From Pedobacter puniceum (GTDB lineage Bacteria; Bacteroidota; Bacteroidia; Sphingobacteriales; Sphingobacteriaceae): a stretch of 64,000 bases of DNA. Of the stretch, positions 27,899 through 37,256 are shown piece after piece (the stretch's first letter is position 1; each line of letters begins with the position of its first letter). Position numbers and translations under genes: made by a program. The notes beneath the pieces were generated by a model. That model saw nothing but the letters and a program-made list of their open reading frames with translations, was not told the origin of the DNA and searched no databases. The stretch is taken from contig NZ_WKJI01000002.1 of NCBI RefSeq assembly GCF_009674685.1, forward strand, positions 930,001-994,000. Direction: 5' to 3'.

Positions 27899-28858
27899 AT
27901 GAAGAATGTAATGATGCTATTGCTGATGTTAATAGCTTGTATCACCTATGCCCAAGAAAAGCAAAACACCTTTTATTTCAAGAAAAACGGCAAACAAGTT
28001 CAAGAGAAAGATAGTGCAGATTATATAAGAACTATAAGCCCTTCAGATCCTGGAGAAACTCACTATAAATTGGTAGAACACTATAAAGATGGGACTATTA
28101 AAACTACAGGAAGAACTTCTTCTCCTAAAGGAGTAAAATATGAAGGTGAAGTCATTACCTTTTTTGATAATGGAAAAAGAGAAAGCTTTAAAACTTATGT
28201 TGATAATAAGCTGATGGGTTATGCTTATGAATACTTTAATAACGGAGAACTTAAATACCACCGTTTATATGTTGTGCCAACGGCCAAGTCTGATTCCTTA
28301 GAAACTAATTACCAAGTATTACAGGTTGGTGATTCTACTGGGAGAAAGTTTTTAGATGGTAAAGGTAATGGCTTTCTAGAGTATAAAAACAATTCGCTGG
28401 TAGAGAAAGGAGTTTATAAAAATGGCTTTAAAGATGGTTTGTGGAAAGTAGAAAATTTAAAAACAAACGCTACTTATGAAGAAATATACGCTAATGGTGT
28501 ATTTAAATCTGGTACTTATAAATTAGCTAATGGTGAAACTGGAAGCTATACCATTCAAAAGCAGCTCCCAGCTTTTAAAGGTGGAAGTAATGCTTTTTGG
28601 GGATTTTTAAGTGATAATTTGAAATATCCTTCAGAAGATAGAAATGCTAGAATACAAGGTAGAGTACTTTTAAAATTTGTAGTGGAAGAAGATGGCAGTC
28701 TTACCAATTTTAAAGTAATACAAACTCCATCAGAATCTTTAGCGGAAGAAGCTATAAGAGTGTTGCAGAAATCTCAAAAGTGGGAACCAGGCATAGAAAG
28801 AGGAAAACCAGTGAAAGTAAATTTTACTATGCCTATTTTATTCCAACTAAGTAAATAA
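27899..28858 (+). CDS. Secreted YwqK/MORN-like repeat protein with TonB C-terminal domain (paralogue 1)
   Basis: 319 residues with a signal peptide cleaved near ITYA-QE (residue 18). Residues about 45-210 contain repeats of the type YKDGTIKTTGR, YEGEVITFFDNGKRES and GFKDGLW, as in YwqK/MORN proteins. Residues about 225-319 form a TonB_C domain: FKGGSNAFWGFL, YPSEDRNARIQGRVLLKFVVEEDG, WEPGIERGKPV. True TonB has an N-terminal membrane anchor and Pro-rich linker, which are absent, so this is probably a periplasmic binding protein rather than an energy transducer. It is the first of three tandem copies. Confidence 0.85.
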   Translation: MKNVMMLLLMLIACITYAQEKQNTFYFKKNGKQVQEKDSADYIRTISPSDPGETHYKLVEHYKDGTIKTTGRTSSPKGVKYEGEVITFFDNGKRESFKTYVDNKLMGYAYEYFNNGELKYHRLYVVPTAKSDSLETNYQVLQVGDSTGRKFLDGKGNGFLEYKNNSLVEKGVYKNGFKDGLWKVENLKTNATYEEIYANGVFKSGTYKLANGETGSYTIQKQLPAFKGGSNAFWGFLSDNLKYPSEDRNARIQGRVLLKFVVEEDGSLTNFKVIQTPSESLAEEAIRVLQKSQKWEPGIERGKPVKVNFTMPILFQLSK

Positions 28859-28899
28859 TTATAGTATTTATGCTTAAAGTTTAAGCTCGGTTTATCCCC

Positions 28900-29856
28900 A
28901 TGAAAACATTTTTAACCTTTATACTGTGTGTTTTAGGTAGCATAACACTAGCACAAGAAAAACGAAATTCCACTTATTTTAAGATGGATGGTAAGCAAGT
29001 TCAAGAGAAAGATAGTGCAGATTATATCAGAACTATAAGTCCTCCAGAATCTAGAAAAACTTACTTTGAATTAGTAGAATATTATAAAAATGGTACTATC
29101 AAAAGGATAGGAACAACTTCCTCTAAGGAAGAAGTAAGATTAGAAGGAGAAGTGGCTACTTTTTATGATAATGGGAAAAGAGCAAGTTTAAAAACTTATG
29201 TAGGAAATAGGTTAGTTGGCCCGGCTTATGAGTATTTTAAAAATGAAGAGTTAAAATCGTATCGTTATTACGATGTATCCTCTGTCAAGTTTAATAAAGG
29301 AGAAATAAATTATAAAACCTTACAAATAGGAGATTCTACCGGTAGAAAGTTCTTAGATGGTGAAGGTAACGGGGTGGTAGAAAGTAAAAATGAAACTTGG
29401 GCAGAAAAAGGCCTTTATAAAGATGGCTATAAAGATGGTTTATGGCAGATGCAAGATTTAAAAACGCAGATTGTTTATGAAGAGATTTATGCTAAAGGTG
29501 TTTTGCAATCTGGCACTTATAAGTTGACTGATGGTAAAACAGGAACTTATACTGTTAAACAAACTTTAGCTAAATTTAAAAATGGCGAGCAAACTTTATT
29601 TGAATTTCTAAAAGAAAATTTAAGATATCCTCCTGAAGATAAGCTAGCTAAGATAACAGGAAGTGTACAATTAAGTTTTATAGTAGACATAGATGGTAGC
29701 CTCCACAATTTTAAGGTATTAAAATCTCCTTCGGAGACTTTAACAAAAGAAGCAATACGTATTTTACAGAAGTCACCCAATTGGGAGCCAGCTAAACAAA
29801 GAGGAATTCCAATAAAGTCATCTTACACGCTTCCTCTTGTATTTAATTTGAGATGA
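28900..29856 (+). CDS. Secreted YwqK/MORN-like repeat protein with TonB C-terminal domain (paralogue 2)
   Basis: 318 residues, 41 nt after paralogue 1 and collinear with it along the whole length. It has a signal peptide ending LAQEK, then KQVQEKDSADYIRTIS, which is identical in all three copies. The repeats FYDNGKRASLKTY and GYKDGLW follow, and the TonB_C domain runs from FKNGEQTLFEFL to the final LPLVFNLR. The short gap suggests co-transcription with paralogue 1. It shares DLKTQIVYEEIYAKGVLQSG with paralogue 3, closer than to paralogue 1. Confidence 0.85.
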   Translation: MKTFLTFILCVLGSITLAQEKRNSTYFKMDGKQVQEKDSADYIRTISPPESRKTYFELVEYYKNGTIKRIGTTSSKEEVRLEGEVATFYDNGKRASLKTYVGNRLVGPAYEYFKNEELKSYRYYDVSSVKFNKGEINYKTLQIGDSTGRKFLDGEGNGVVESKNETWAEKGLYKDGYKDGLWQMQDLKTQIVYEEIYAKGVLQSGTYKLTDGKTGTYTVKQTLAKFKNGEQTLFEFLKENLRYPPEDKLAKITGSVQLSFIVDIDGSLHNFKVLKSPSETLTKEAIRILQKSPNWEPAKQRGIPIKSSYTLPLVFNLR

Positions 29857-30059
29857 TTTAAAGTATCTTATACGTGGTAAAAATGGTTTTTTTGTCCAAT
29901 TGTTGAAATCATTTATAATCATCAATGATTATGATACTGTAAAATTAGGCACTTGCCAAAAAAACTCATAAAGCTGCTTATACAGCTTAATATGAATTAT
30001 TAAAATACATCTATATTTAGGTAAATCTTTTACCTAAAACCATAAAGCCTAATAACACC
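29857..30059. repeat. Spacer with duplicated upstream sequence of paralogue 3
   Basis: Positions 29954-30059 repeat the sequence at 27787-27898. An 8-bp perfect hairpin (ATAATCAT/ATGATTAT, 29915-29932) lies just before it. Confidence 0.7.
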
Positions 30060-31016
30060 ATGAAAAATCTAATAATGCTATTGCTGATGTTAATAGCTTA
30101 TAGTACCTATGCCCAAGAAAAACAAAGCACCTACTATTTCAAGAAAAACGGTAAACAAGTTCAAGAAAAAGATAGTGCAGATTATATCAGAACTATAAGT
30201 CCTCCAGATTCTGGAGAAACTCATTACAAATTGGTAGAATATTATAAAGATGGCACCTTAAAAAGAACAGGAAGAACTTCTTCTACAAAGCTTGCCAGAT
30301 TAGAAGGAGAGGTTGCAACTTTTTACGATAATGGGCAAAAGGAAAGTTTAAAAACCTATGCAGAAAATATGTTAATTGGCCCAGCATATGAGTATTTCAG
30401 AAATGGCGAGCTAAAATCATATCGTTATTTTGAAATTCCATCGGGGAAGTATAACATGGCAGAAACCAATTATAAACTTTTACAAATAGGAGATTCTACT
30501 GGAGTAAAATTCTTAGATGGTAAAGGGAATGGTGTGGTAGAAAATAGAAGTAAAACTTGGGTGGAAAAAGGCTCTTATAAAGATGGCTTTAAAGATGGTT
30601 TATGGGTATTTCAAGATTTAAAAACGCAGATTGTTTATGAAGAGATTTTTTCAAAGGGTGTGTTTCAATCTGGTACTTATAAATTAACTGATGGCAAAAC
30701 AGGTAAGTATACTGTAAGGGAAACATTGGCTAAATTTAAAGGTGGCGATCAAGCTTTAGGTGAATATTTAAGAAGCAATTTAAGTTACCCTTCAGAGGAT
30801 AGGATGGCGAAAATAACAGGTAGAGTAATCATAAACTTTATTGTAGAGGCAGATGGTAGCCTTAGTAGTTTTAAGATATTAAAGTCTCCTTCCGAGACTT
30901 TGGCTAAAGAAGCAAAACGTGTGATGTATTTATGTCCTAATTGGGAACCAGCTCTGCAAAGAGGAGTTCCAACAAAGTCATCTTACACGCTTCCTATTGT
31001 ATTTAGTATGAGATAA
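30060..31016 (+). CDS. Secreted YwqK/MORN-like repeat protein with TonB C-terminal domain (paralogue 3)
   Basis: 318 residues. The first 45 residues are nearly identical to paralogue 1 (LLLMLIA, YFKKNGKQVQEKDSADYIRT), while the centre is closer to paralogue 2. This suggests recombination among the copies. The TonB_C domain runs from FKGGDQALGEYL to LPIVFSMR with the conserved NWEPALQRGVP. Its own upstream region is a copy of that of paralogue 1, so it can be expressed separately. Function unknown beyond likely periplasmic protein binding. Confidence 0.85.
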   Translation: MKNLIMLLLMLIAYSTYAQEKQSTYYFKKNGKQVQEKDSADYIRTISPPDSGETHYKLVEYYKDGTLKRTGRTSSTKLARLEGEVATFYDNGQKESLKTYAENMLIGPAYEYFRNGELKSYRYFEIPSGKYNMAETNYKLLQIGDSTGVKFLDGKGNGVVENRSKTWVEKGSYKDGFKDGLWVFQDLKTQIVYEEIFSKGVFQSGTYKLTDGKTGKYTVRETLAKFKGGDQALGEYLRSNLSYPSEDRMAKITGRVIINFIVEADGSLSSFKILKSPSETLAKEAKRVMYLCPNWEPALQRGVPTKSSYTLPIVFSMR

Positions 31017-31070
31017 TTTAAGCTTCGTGATAAATTACAAAAAAAGATACCTAAATAAGCACAATTTTTC

Positions 31071-31078
31071 TATCTTTG
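31071..31078 (+). promoter_or_regulatory. -7 promoter element of carB
   Basis: TATCTTTG matches TAnnTTTG exactly. No good -33 TTG is visible at the usual distance. The predicted start lies at about 31084, at the foot of the hairpin that follows. Confidence 0.6.
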
Positions 31079-31081
31079 CAT

Positions 31082-31142
31082 CCCGACAAACAAGTCGGGT
31101 TTTTCTTTTTATCGCGTAAGAAAACCCACAAATAATTTACGC
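31082..31142 (+). promoter_or_regulatory. Attenuator-like leader of carB (terminator with alternative pairing)
   Basis: CCCGAC (31082-31087) and GTCGGG (31094-31099) form a hairpin followed by TTTTTCTTTTT, an intrinsic terminator. GGGTTTT (31097-31103), which covers the 3' arm and part of the T run, can instead pair perfectly with AAAACCC (31121-31127). A further pair GCGTAA/TTACGC (31114-31119, 31137-31142) lies next to the start codon. It may be a simple terminator for the preceding gene if transcription starts elsewhere. Confidence 0.5.
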
Positions 31143-31144
31143 AC

Positions 31145-33961
31145 ATGCCAAAAGATACTTCCATTAAATCCATCCTGATCATCGGATCTGGTCCTATTAT
31201 TATCGGTCAAGCTTGCGAATTTGATTATGCTGGTTCACAAGCCGCTTTATCTTTAAAAGACGAAGGTATTGAGGTTTCCATCATCAACTCAAATCCGGCA
31301 ACCATCATGACGGATAAGGTTATTGCAGACCATGTTTATTTAAAACCTTTAACTGTAGCTTCTATAGAAGAAATTTTACAAGAACGTAAAATTGATGCGG
31401 TTTTACCTACTATGGGTGGTCAAACAGCGTTAAACCTAGCTATAGAGGCAGAAGAGCGTGGTATTTGGGAAAAATATAATGTAAGAATTGTTGGTGTTGA
31501 TACTGCTGCCATAGAGAAAACAGAAAACCGCGAAGCCTTTAGACAACTAATGGTTGATATTGGCATTGGGGTAGCAAAATCTAAAATCGCAAACTCTTTC
31601 TTAGAAGGTAAAGAAGCGGCACAAGAAATTGGTTTCCCTTTGGTAATTCGTCCTTCTTATACTTTAGGAGGTTACGGAGGTGGTTTCGTACATAAAAAAG
31701 AAGATTTTGATGCAGCACTTTCTCATGGTTTACAAGCTTCGCCTACGCATGAGGTTTTGGTAGAGCAAGCTGTATTAGGCTGGAAAGAATATGAGTTAGA
31801 GTTATTGAGAGATAATAAAGATAACGTTATCATCATCTGTTCTATAGAAAACTTCGATCCTATGGGTATCCATACCGGAGATTCTATTACCGTAGCTCCT
31901 GCGATGACACTTTCTGACCGTTGCTACCAGGAGATGCGTAACCAAGCCATCAAAATGATGAGGGCTATTGGTAATTTCGCGGGTGGTTGTAACGTACAAT
32001 TCTCTGTAAATCCAGTAAACGATGAAATTATCGCTATTGAAATTAACCCACGTGTTTCTCGTTCATCAGCTTTAGCGTCTAAAGCTACTGGTTACCCAAT
32101 TGCGAAAATTGCTGCTAAATTGGCTATCGGTTATAACCTAGACGAGTTAGAAAATCAAATCACTAAAACAACTTCGGCTTATTTTGAGCCTACTATAGAT
32201 TATGTAATTGTTAAAGTTCCACGTTGGAATTTTGATAAATTTAAAGGTGCTAATACCGAGCTTGGTTTACAAATGAAATCTGTAGGCGAGGTAATGGCTA
32301 TTGGTCGTTCTTTTATTGAAGCATTACAAAAAGCTTGTCAGTCTTTAGAAATAGGCAGAGCAGGTTTAGGTGCCGATGGCAGACAAAACCGCAACATCGA
32401 AGACATCATGCATAAGCTAGAGCATCCAAGCTGGGATAGATTATTTGCTATCAAAGATGCTTTAAGAATGGGTGTGCCTATAGAATCTGTAAGAAAAGTT
32501 ACCAAAATAGATAAGTGGTTCTTAAACCAAATACAAGAACTGGTAACGCTAGAGCAAGAGCTTAAGCGTTATAACTTAAATAATATCCCTAAAGATATTT
32601 TCCTTACGGTGAAGCAAAAAGGCTTCTCTGATGTTCAAATTGCCTGGATTTTAGGTAATGTAACAGAAGATGAAGTTTACGATAGAAGAAAAGAACTAGG
32701 TTTAAACCGAGTTTATAAAATGGTAGATACTTGTGCGGCAGAGTTTCCGGCACAAACACCATACTACTACTCTACTTACGAGGGCGAAAATGAATCTCGT
32801 CCATCAGACAAAAAGAAAATCATTGTTTTAGGTTCTGGTCCTAACCGTATTGGTCAAGGTATAGAGTTTGATTATTCTTGTGTACACGGCTTAATTGCTG
32901 CTGGCCAAGAAGGTTATGAAGCTATCATGGTAAACTGTAACCCAGAAACGGTATCTACAGATTTTAACATGGCAGATAAGTTATACTTCGAGCCTGTTTT
33001 TTGGGAGCATGTAAGAGAAATTATTGATTTAGAGAAACCAGAAGGTGTAATTGTGCAGCTTGGTGGTCAAACAGCCTTGAAAATGGCTGAAAAGTTACAT
33101 GAGAAAGGTATCAAAATTATAGGTACTTCTTATGATAATATGGACATTGCCGAAGACCGCGGTCGTTTCTCTGATTTATTAAAAGAATTAAATATCCCTT
33201 ACCCACGTTATGGTGTAGCAGAAGATGCTGAAGAAGCTATAAAAGTAGCTAATGAAGTAGGTTACCCGGTATTGGTTCGTCCGTCTTATGTATTGGGTGG
33301 CCAAGGCATGAGCATCGTGATAAACGATGAGGATTTAGAAAGAGCGGTTGTAAAGTTACTTGGAGATTTACCAGGAAACAGAGTTTTAATTGACCATTTC
33401 TTAGACAGAGCAGAAGAGGCAGAATCAGATTCTATTTTTGATGGTGAAGATGTGCATATCATTGGTTTAATGGAGCATATTGAGCCTGCTGGTATCCACT
33501 CAGGAGATTCATTCTCGGTTCTACCTCCGTTTAACTTATCTGAGGGTGTAATTGCTAAAATGGAAGAGTATACCGCTAAACTTGCCAAAGCTTTAGATAT
33601 TAGAGGTTTGATGAATATCCAGTTTGCTATTAAAAACGAGGATGTTTATGTGATAGAGGCAAACCCTAGAGCATCAAGAACGGTTCCTTTTATTGCTAAA
33701 GCTTATGATGTACCTTATATCAATATCGCAACTAAAGTAATGTTGGGCACCAAAAAGCTAAAAGACTTTACTATAGAAAGAAAGTTAGAAGGTTATGCTA
33801 TTAAAGAACCAGTTTTCTCTCACCATAAATTCCCTGAAATTCAGAAAGAATTAGGTCCTGAGATGAAATCAACCGGCGAAGCTATCCGTTTCATTAAGTC
33901 TTTAGAAGACCCATATTTTATTCAGTTATACAAAGAGAAATCTATGTATTTATCTAAATAA
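31145..33961 (+). CDS. carB: Carbamoyl-phosphate synthase large subunit, short form without MGS domain
   Basis: 938 residues. The first ATP-grasp half (about 1-400) shows IGSGPIIIGQACEFDYAGSQA and the second (about 555-930) shows LGSGPNRIGQGIEFDYSCVHG. Between them lies the oligomerisation region. It makes carbamoyl phosphate from bicarbonate, ATP and glutamine-derived ammonia for pyrimidine and arginine synthesis, with CarA encoded elsewhere. The protein ends at YKEKSMYLSK, where the E. coli enzyme (about 1070 residues) continues with its allosteric MGS-like domain. A terminator follows directly, so this is the natural end and not a frameshift. Confidence 0.96.
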   Translation: MPKDTSIKSILIIGSGPIIIGQACEFDYAGSQAALSLKDEGIEVSIINSNPATIMTDKVIADHVYLKPLTVASIEEILQERKIDAVLPTMGGQTALNLAIEAEERGIWEKYNVRIVGVDTAAIEKTENREAFRQLMVDIGIGVAKSKIANSFLEGKEAAQEIGFPLVIRPSYTLGGYGGGFVHKKEDFDAALSHGLQASPTHEVLVEQAVLGWKEYELELLRDNKDNVIIICSIENFDPMGIHTGDSITVAPAMTLSDRCYQEMRNQAIKMMRAIGNFAGGCNVQFSVNPVNDEIIAIEINPRVSRSSALASKATGYPIAKIAAKLAIGYNLDELENQITKTTSAYFEPTIDYVIVKVPRWNFDKFKGANTELGLQMKSVGEVMAIGRSFIEALQKACQSLEIGRAGLGADGRQNRNIEDIMHKLEHPSWDRLFAIKDALRMGVPIESVRKVTKIDKWFLNQIQELVTLEQELKRYNLNNIPKDIFLTVKQKGFSDVQIAWILGNVTEDEVYDRRKELGLNRVYKMVDTCAAEFPAQTPYYYSTYEGENESRPSDKKKIIVLGSGPNRIGQGIEFDYSCVHGLIAAGQEGYEAIMVNCNPETVSTDFNMADKLYFEPVFWEHVREIIDLEKPEGVIVQLGGQTALKMAEKLHEKGIKIIGTSYDNMDIAEDRGRFSDLLKELNIPYPRYGVAEDAEEAIKVANEVGYPVLVRPSYVLGGQGMSIVINDEDLERAVVKLLGDLPGNRVLIDHFLDRAEEAESDSIFDGEDVHIIGLMEHIEPAGIHSGDSFSVLPPFNLSEGVIAKMEEYTAKLAKALDIRGLMNIQFAIKNEDVYVIEANPRASRTVPFIAKAYDVPYINIATKVMLGTKKLKDFTIERKLEGYAIKEPVFSHHKFPEIQKELGPEMKSTGEAIRFIKSLEDPYFIQLYKEKSMYLSK

Positions 33962-33982
33962 CAGGAGATTTAAATCAAATAG

Positions 33983-34014
33983 AAAGCCATCTGTTTTGCA
34001 GATGGCTTTTTTAT
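33983..34014 (+). terminator. Intrinsic terminator of carB
   Basis: AAAGCCATCTG and CAGATGGCTTT form an 11-bp perfect stem with a 5-nt loop, followed by TTTTTTA, 22 nt after the carB stop. Confidence 0.92.
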
Positions 34015-34031
34015 TTATGAGAATCTTATTT

Positions 34032-34286
34032 TTAGAAATCAAATAAATCGCCTAAGAAAGAGTCTTTCTTTTTCTTTCTATAGTCATGATGTTTATAGTC
34101 ATGGTGTTGTTGAGTTCTATAATTATCATGATGTTGGCTAGGGCGTTCAAAAGAGGCAGAACGCTCTATAATTTTATCTAGCTCGCCACGGTCTAGCCAT
34201 ACACCACGGCACTCTGGGCAGTAATCTATTTCTACACCGCTTCTATCGGTAATTAAAAGGTTAACATTACAAGTAGGACATTTCAT
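34032..34286 (-). CDS. zf-TFIIB zinc-ribbon small protein
   Basis: 84 residues. CPTC (C3, C6) and CPEC (C23, C26) form a zinc ribbon in the pattern MKCPTCNVNL...YCPECRGVWLDRGELDK, which is the zf-TFIIB family. The C-terminal half is His/Lys/Asp-rich and probably disordered, ending SFLGDLFDF. The molecular role of the family is not established. It is a single gene facing carB. Confidence 0.9.
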   Translation of the reverse strand: MKCPTCNVNLLITDRSGVEIDYCPECRGVWLDRGELDKIIERSASFERPSQHHDNYRTQQHHDYKHHDYRKKKKDSFLGDLFDF

Positions 34287-34355
34287 CGTATCAAAGATTA
34301 ATCAAACAATAAATTAACGTACATTTTAGCTATTTGTTTCTTTTTCTAAACTTGC

Positions 34356-37256
34356 TTATTCGCTATTTGCTGCTTCCATTAAATAGTCAAAAAGATTGGT
34401 ATCTGACGATACGTTTAACTTTTTACGTAGTCGGTAACGACTTACCTCTACAGCTCTAATCGTGATACTCATGAGCTGTGCCATCTCTTTAGAAGATAAG
34501 TTCATTTTTAAATAAGCACAAAGTTTTAAATCATTCTGACTTAGAGAAGGGAATTTCTCTTTTAATTTGGTTAAGAAATTAGAGTGTACATGATCAAAAT
34601 GTATAGCAAATTGTTCCCAATCAGAGTCGTTTCGTTCGGCCTCGTTTAATAAACTTAAAATTCTCTTAAATTCTTCAGGAGCATTTTCTGCATCCTCAAC
34701 TTTTACAATAGGTAATAGCTCTTCTTTTATTTTGGCCAATAGTTTACCCCTTTGTACCAAATGCATGGTAGCCGTTGCGAGTTCTTTATTTTTGAAATTT
34801 ACATCGGCTTCAAGCTTTTCATTTTGTAGTTTAACAATTTCTTTTTCGTTATGCTCAATTTCTAGTTGGTGTGTCTTTTTTAAATATTCTTGTTCTTTTT
34901 GGTGTATTTTTTTCTGTCTTTGGATGAGTAAATAAATCGCGAAAGCTAACAGTAAGAAGCAAAAAAAGTAAAATAAATTAGTTTGATACCAAGCTGGTTC
35001 AACTGTAAATGAGAATTCGGTAACCGGAGATTCATTTCCTAAATTGTTTCTAACTTTAACTTTAAAAGTATAATCGCCATGCGGGATATTGGTGTAATCT
35101 TTCTCGCTTTTAGCGCTCCAGACCGACCATTCTTTATCAAAACCTTGTAACTGGTAGCTATATTCTATATTGTTTTGCTGCTCGTATAATGTAGATGAAT
35201 ATTCGAAATGTAAGGAATTATGCTTGTAAGCAAGTTTTGGTTTCTGCGTTTTATCTTGCTTTTCTGCTATTTTATTTTGGTTTAAAAAGTAACCTCCAAA
35301 TATAGTACTATCGGTTTTACCGGATATTTTTACTTGCGTAAGTAGCGCATTTAGAGGTCTTATATTAGCCAAATATTTTGGGTAATTGATGTGGATGACG
35401 CCTGTATTAGAACTGATAAAAATGTTTTCTTTATTGTGGATATAAATATTCTCAAAGCCGGCTAAAACTTTTGAAGTTAACTCTGGAAAATAAACAATGG
35501 AATAATTCTTACCTTTTTCTTTTCTTTGGAAATCTATCACACCAACATTCTTATAGCTTACAAACCAGATGTTTCCATCTTGATCTTCATTAAGATATTG
35601 AAAAGTTTTTTTAAGTATAGGAGAGAAGAACTTTGATGGCGAGAATTTCTGCTTAGCCTCATCAAATTCGTAGATACCTTTAAGCGTTGCAACTACAATG
35701 CGGTTTTTAATTCTAGCTACATAATTATGTAAGTGAGAAGGTAAACCATCTTTTTCTTTATAAATCCATGTTTTTATGATACTAGTTTTATCATCAGATA
35801 GTTTAAACCTATAGATACCGCGGTAAGGATGAGAAGCCCAAAAAGTATTGCTGCTATTATCGTAAAGCAAAAATCTTAGAGATTCATCAATACCTTTGAT
35901 GGTACCTTTATTTATAAATTTACCTTGATTGTAGGCAATGTGTTGTAGCCCATTAAAAGTTCCGGCAATAATTTCTTTAGCAGGATAATAAGGGGAAGTA
36001 GGTTCAAAAATCCAAGTCCCGGGGGCATTATATAACTGGTTTGCAATGTTGTTTTTAACCAAAAAAGTACCTTCTTCATGGGCTACTAAAAGTTGGTTGT
36101 TTAATACATTTAAGTTCCAAACTTGGCCTTGCACCTTTGGGATGATACTAAAATTATTACTGTTATAGCTTATATCTTTAAGGTTAGGGTTTAATGGCGA
36201 AGCATATAAACCATTAGAAGTACCTATGTATAACTGATTGTCAAGAATACGAGTAGCATAGCCAGTAGTTTGTTTAAGGGGATCTGGGTAAATGTATTTA
36301 ACCGCTGTATTAAAGGTAATAAAATCTATACCATCATCTAAACCTAACCATAAATTCTGGCTTTTATCTTTAAAGATACTTCTGATATTATTTCTTTGTA
36401 GACCATCAGAAACGGTAAATCTTTGTATGATATTTCCTTTTTTATCAACGATGAAACAGCCCGCAGAGGAAGTTGTAAAGGCATACCATTCTTTATTAAC
36501 TTGTAAAGCACAGCTTATACGATGCTTGAAAAATGAAGCATCATCTTTAGAAGTTAATTTAGATAATTGGTTTTGATGTAAAAGGTATAATCCGTTTTTT
36601 AAAGTGGTTATCAGCAAAGTATCATTTTGATAAGGTAGAATAGCTGTAACCACAGCACTTTTTAAGTCTGGATGATCGCAAACGGTTTTCCAAACACCGT
36701 TTTTTACAGATAGTATGCCTTTGGTATTTTCATGAGCTAGAATCTGGTCTTTAACTTTTCCTACAAACTCAAAAGCGCCTTCTGCTTTGTAAACTCTAAA
36801 AGCACCATCTTTGTAATGAAAAATTTTAGGTCTTGTTCTAAAATAAACCTCTTGGTTAAAGATTTCTATGTTCCAAATATCAGCAAATTGCTTATCGGCA
36901 ATTGGGATAAGTTCTCTTAAAGAATGAAACTTTAAAACGCCATGCTCATCTGGAAAGAAATAACCAATTTCATCTTGTCCGCCTACATAAATTTTACCAT
37001 CAGGATGTATTTTTACAGACCGTACAATGGTTTTATGAGGTAAGGGATATAATTTCCAATAACGTCCATCATAAGAAAGCAAGCCCTCGTTATTAGCAAA
37101 ATACATCACTCCGTTTCTATCTTGTTCTATTTTCCAGTTTTGGGTACCTGCTTTATAAAAAGATGAACTGTAGTTATTAATCTGCGGAAGCCCAACTTGA
37201 GCTTTCGTTATGATTGATATGGTAAATATGAATAAGAATAGCGTTAGATGCTTCAT
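34356..37256 (-). CDS. Propeller / Y_Y_Y sensor with C-terminal LuxR-like HTH (PUL regulator)
   Basis: 966 residues with a signal peptide ending ITKAQ. A periplasmic Reg_prop beta-propeller region (about 20-630; LWLGLDDGIDF, IWFVSYKNVGV) is followed by a Y_Y_Y domain (about 675-745; GDYTFKVKVRNNLGN), one membrane helix (about 752-772), a cytoplasmic coiled coil rich in Lys/Glu (about 775-830) and an HTH domain (about 895-966; LSSKEMAQLMSITIRAVEVSRYRLRKKL). No kinase or receiver is present, so DNA binding must be controlled directly across the membrane, one-component style. It is divergent from the beta-glucan-type PUL and most likely activates it. Confidence 0.88.
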   Translation of the reverse strand: MKHLTLFLFIFTISIITKAQVGLPQINNYSSSFYKAGTQNWKIEQDRNGVMYFANNEGLLSYDGRYWKLYPLPHKTIVRSVKIHPDGKIYVGGQDEIGYFFPDEHGVLKFHSLRELIPIADKQFADIWNIEIFNQEVYFRTRPKIFHYKDGAFRVYKAEGAFEFVGKVKDQILAHENTKGILSVKNGVWKTVCDHPDLKSAVVTAILPYQNDTLLITTLKNGLYLLHQNQLSKLTSKDDASFFKHRISCALQVNKEWYAFTTSSAGCFIVDKKGNIIQRFTVSDGLQRNNIRSIFKDKSQNLWLGLDDGIDFITFNTAVKYIYPDPLKQTTGYATRILDNQLYIGTSNGLYASPLNPNLKDISYNSNNFSIIPKVQGQVWNLNVLNNQLLVAHEEGTFLVKNNIANQLYNAPGTWIFEPTSPYYPAKEIIAGTFNGLQHIAYNQGKFINKGTIKGIDESLRFLLYDNSSNTFWASHPYRGIYRFKLSDDKTSIIKTWIYKEKDGLPSHLHNYVARIKNRIVVATLKGIYEFDEAKQKFSPSKFFSPILKKTFQYLNEDQDGNIWFVSYKNVGVIDFQRKEKGKNYSIVYFPELTSKVLAGFENIYIHNKENIFISSNTGVIHINYPKYLANIRPLNALLTQVKISGKTDSTIFGGYFLNQNKIAEKQDKTQKPKLAYKHNSLHFEYSSTLYEQQNNIEYSYQLQGFDKEWSVWSAKSEKDYTNIPHGDYTFKVKVRNNLGNESPVTEFSFTVEPAWYQTNLFYFFCFLLLAFAIYLLIQRQKKIHQKEQEYLKKTHQLEIEHNEKEIVKLQNEKLEADVNFKNKELATATMHLVQRGKLLAKIKEELLPIVKVEDAENAPEEFKRILSLLNEAERNDSDWEQFAIHFDHVHSNFLTKLKEKFPSLSQNDLKLCAYLKMNLSSKEMAQLMSITIRAVEVSRYRLRKKLNVSSDTNLFDYLMEAANSE

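Noticed and set aside
33925-34010. Frameshift or truncation as the reason for the short carB
   Set aside because: Only about 70 nt lie between the stop and the next gene, with a strong terminator and no trace of MGS-domain coding sequence in any frame.
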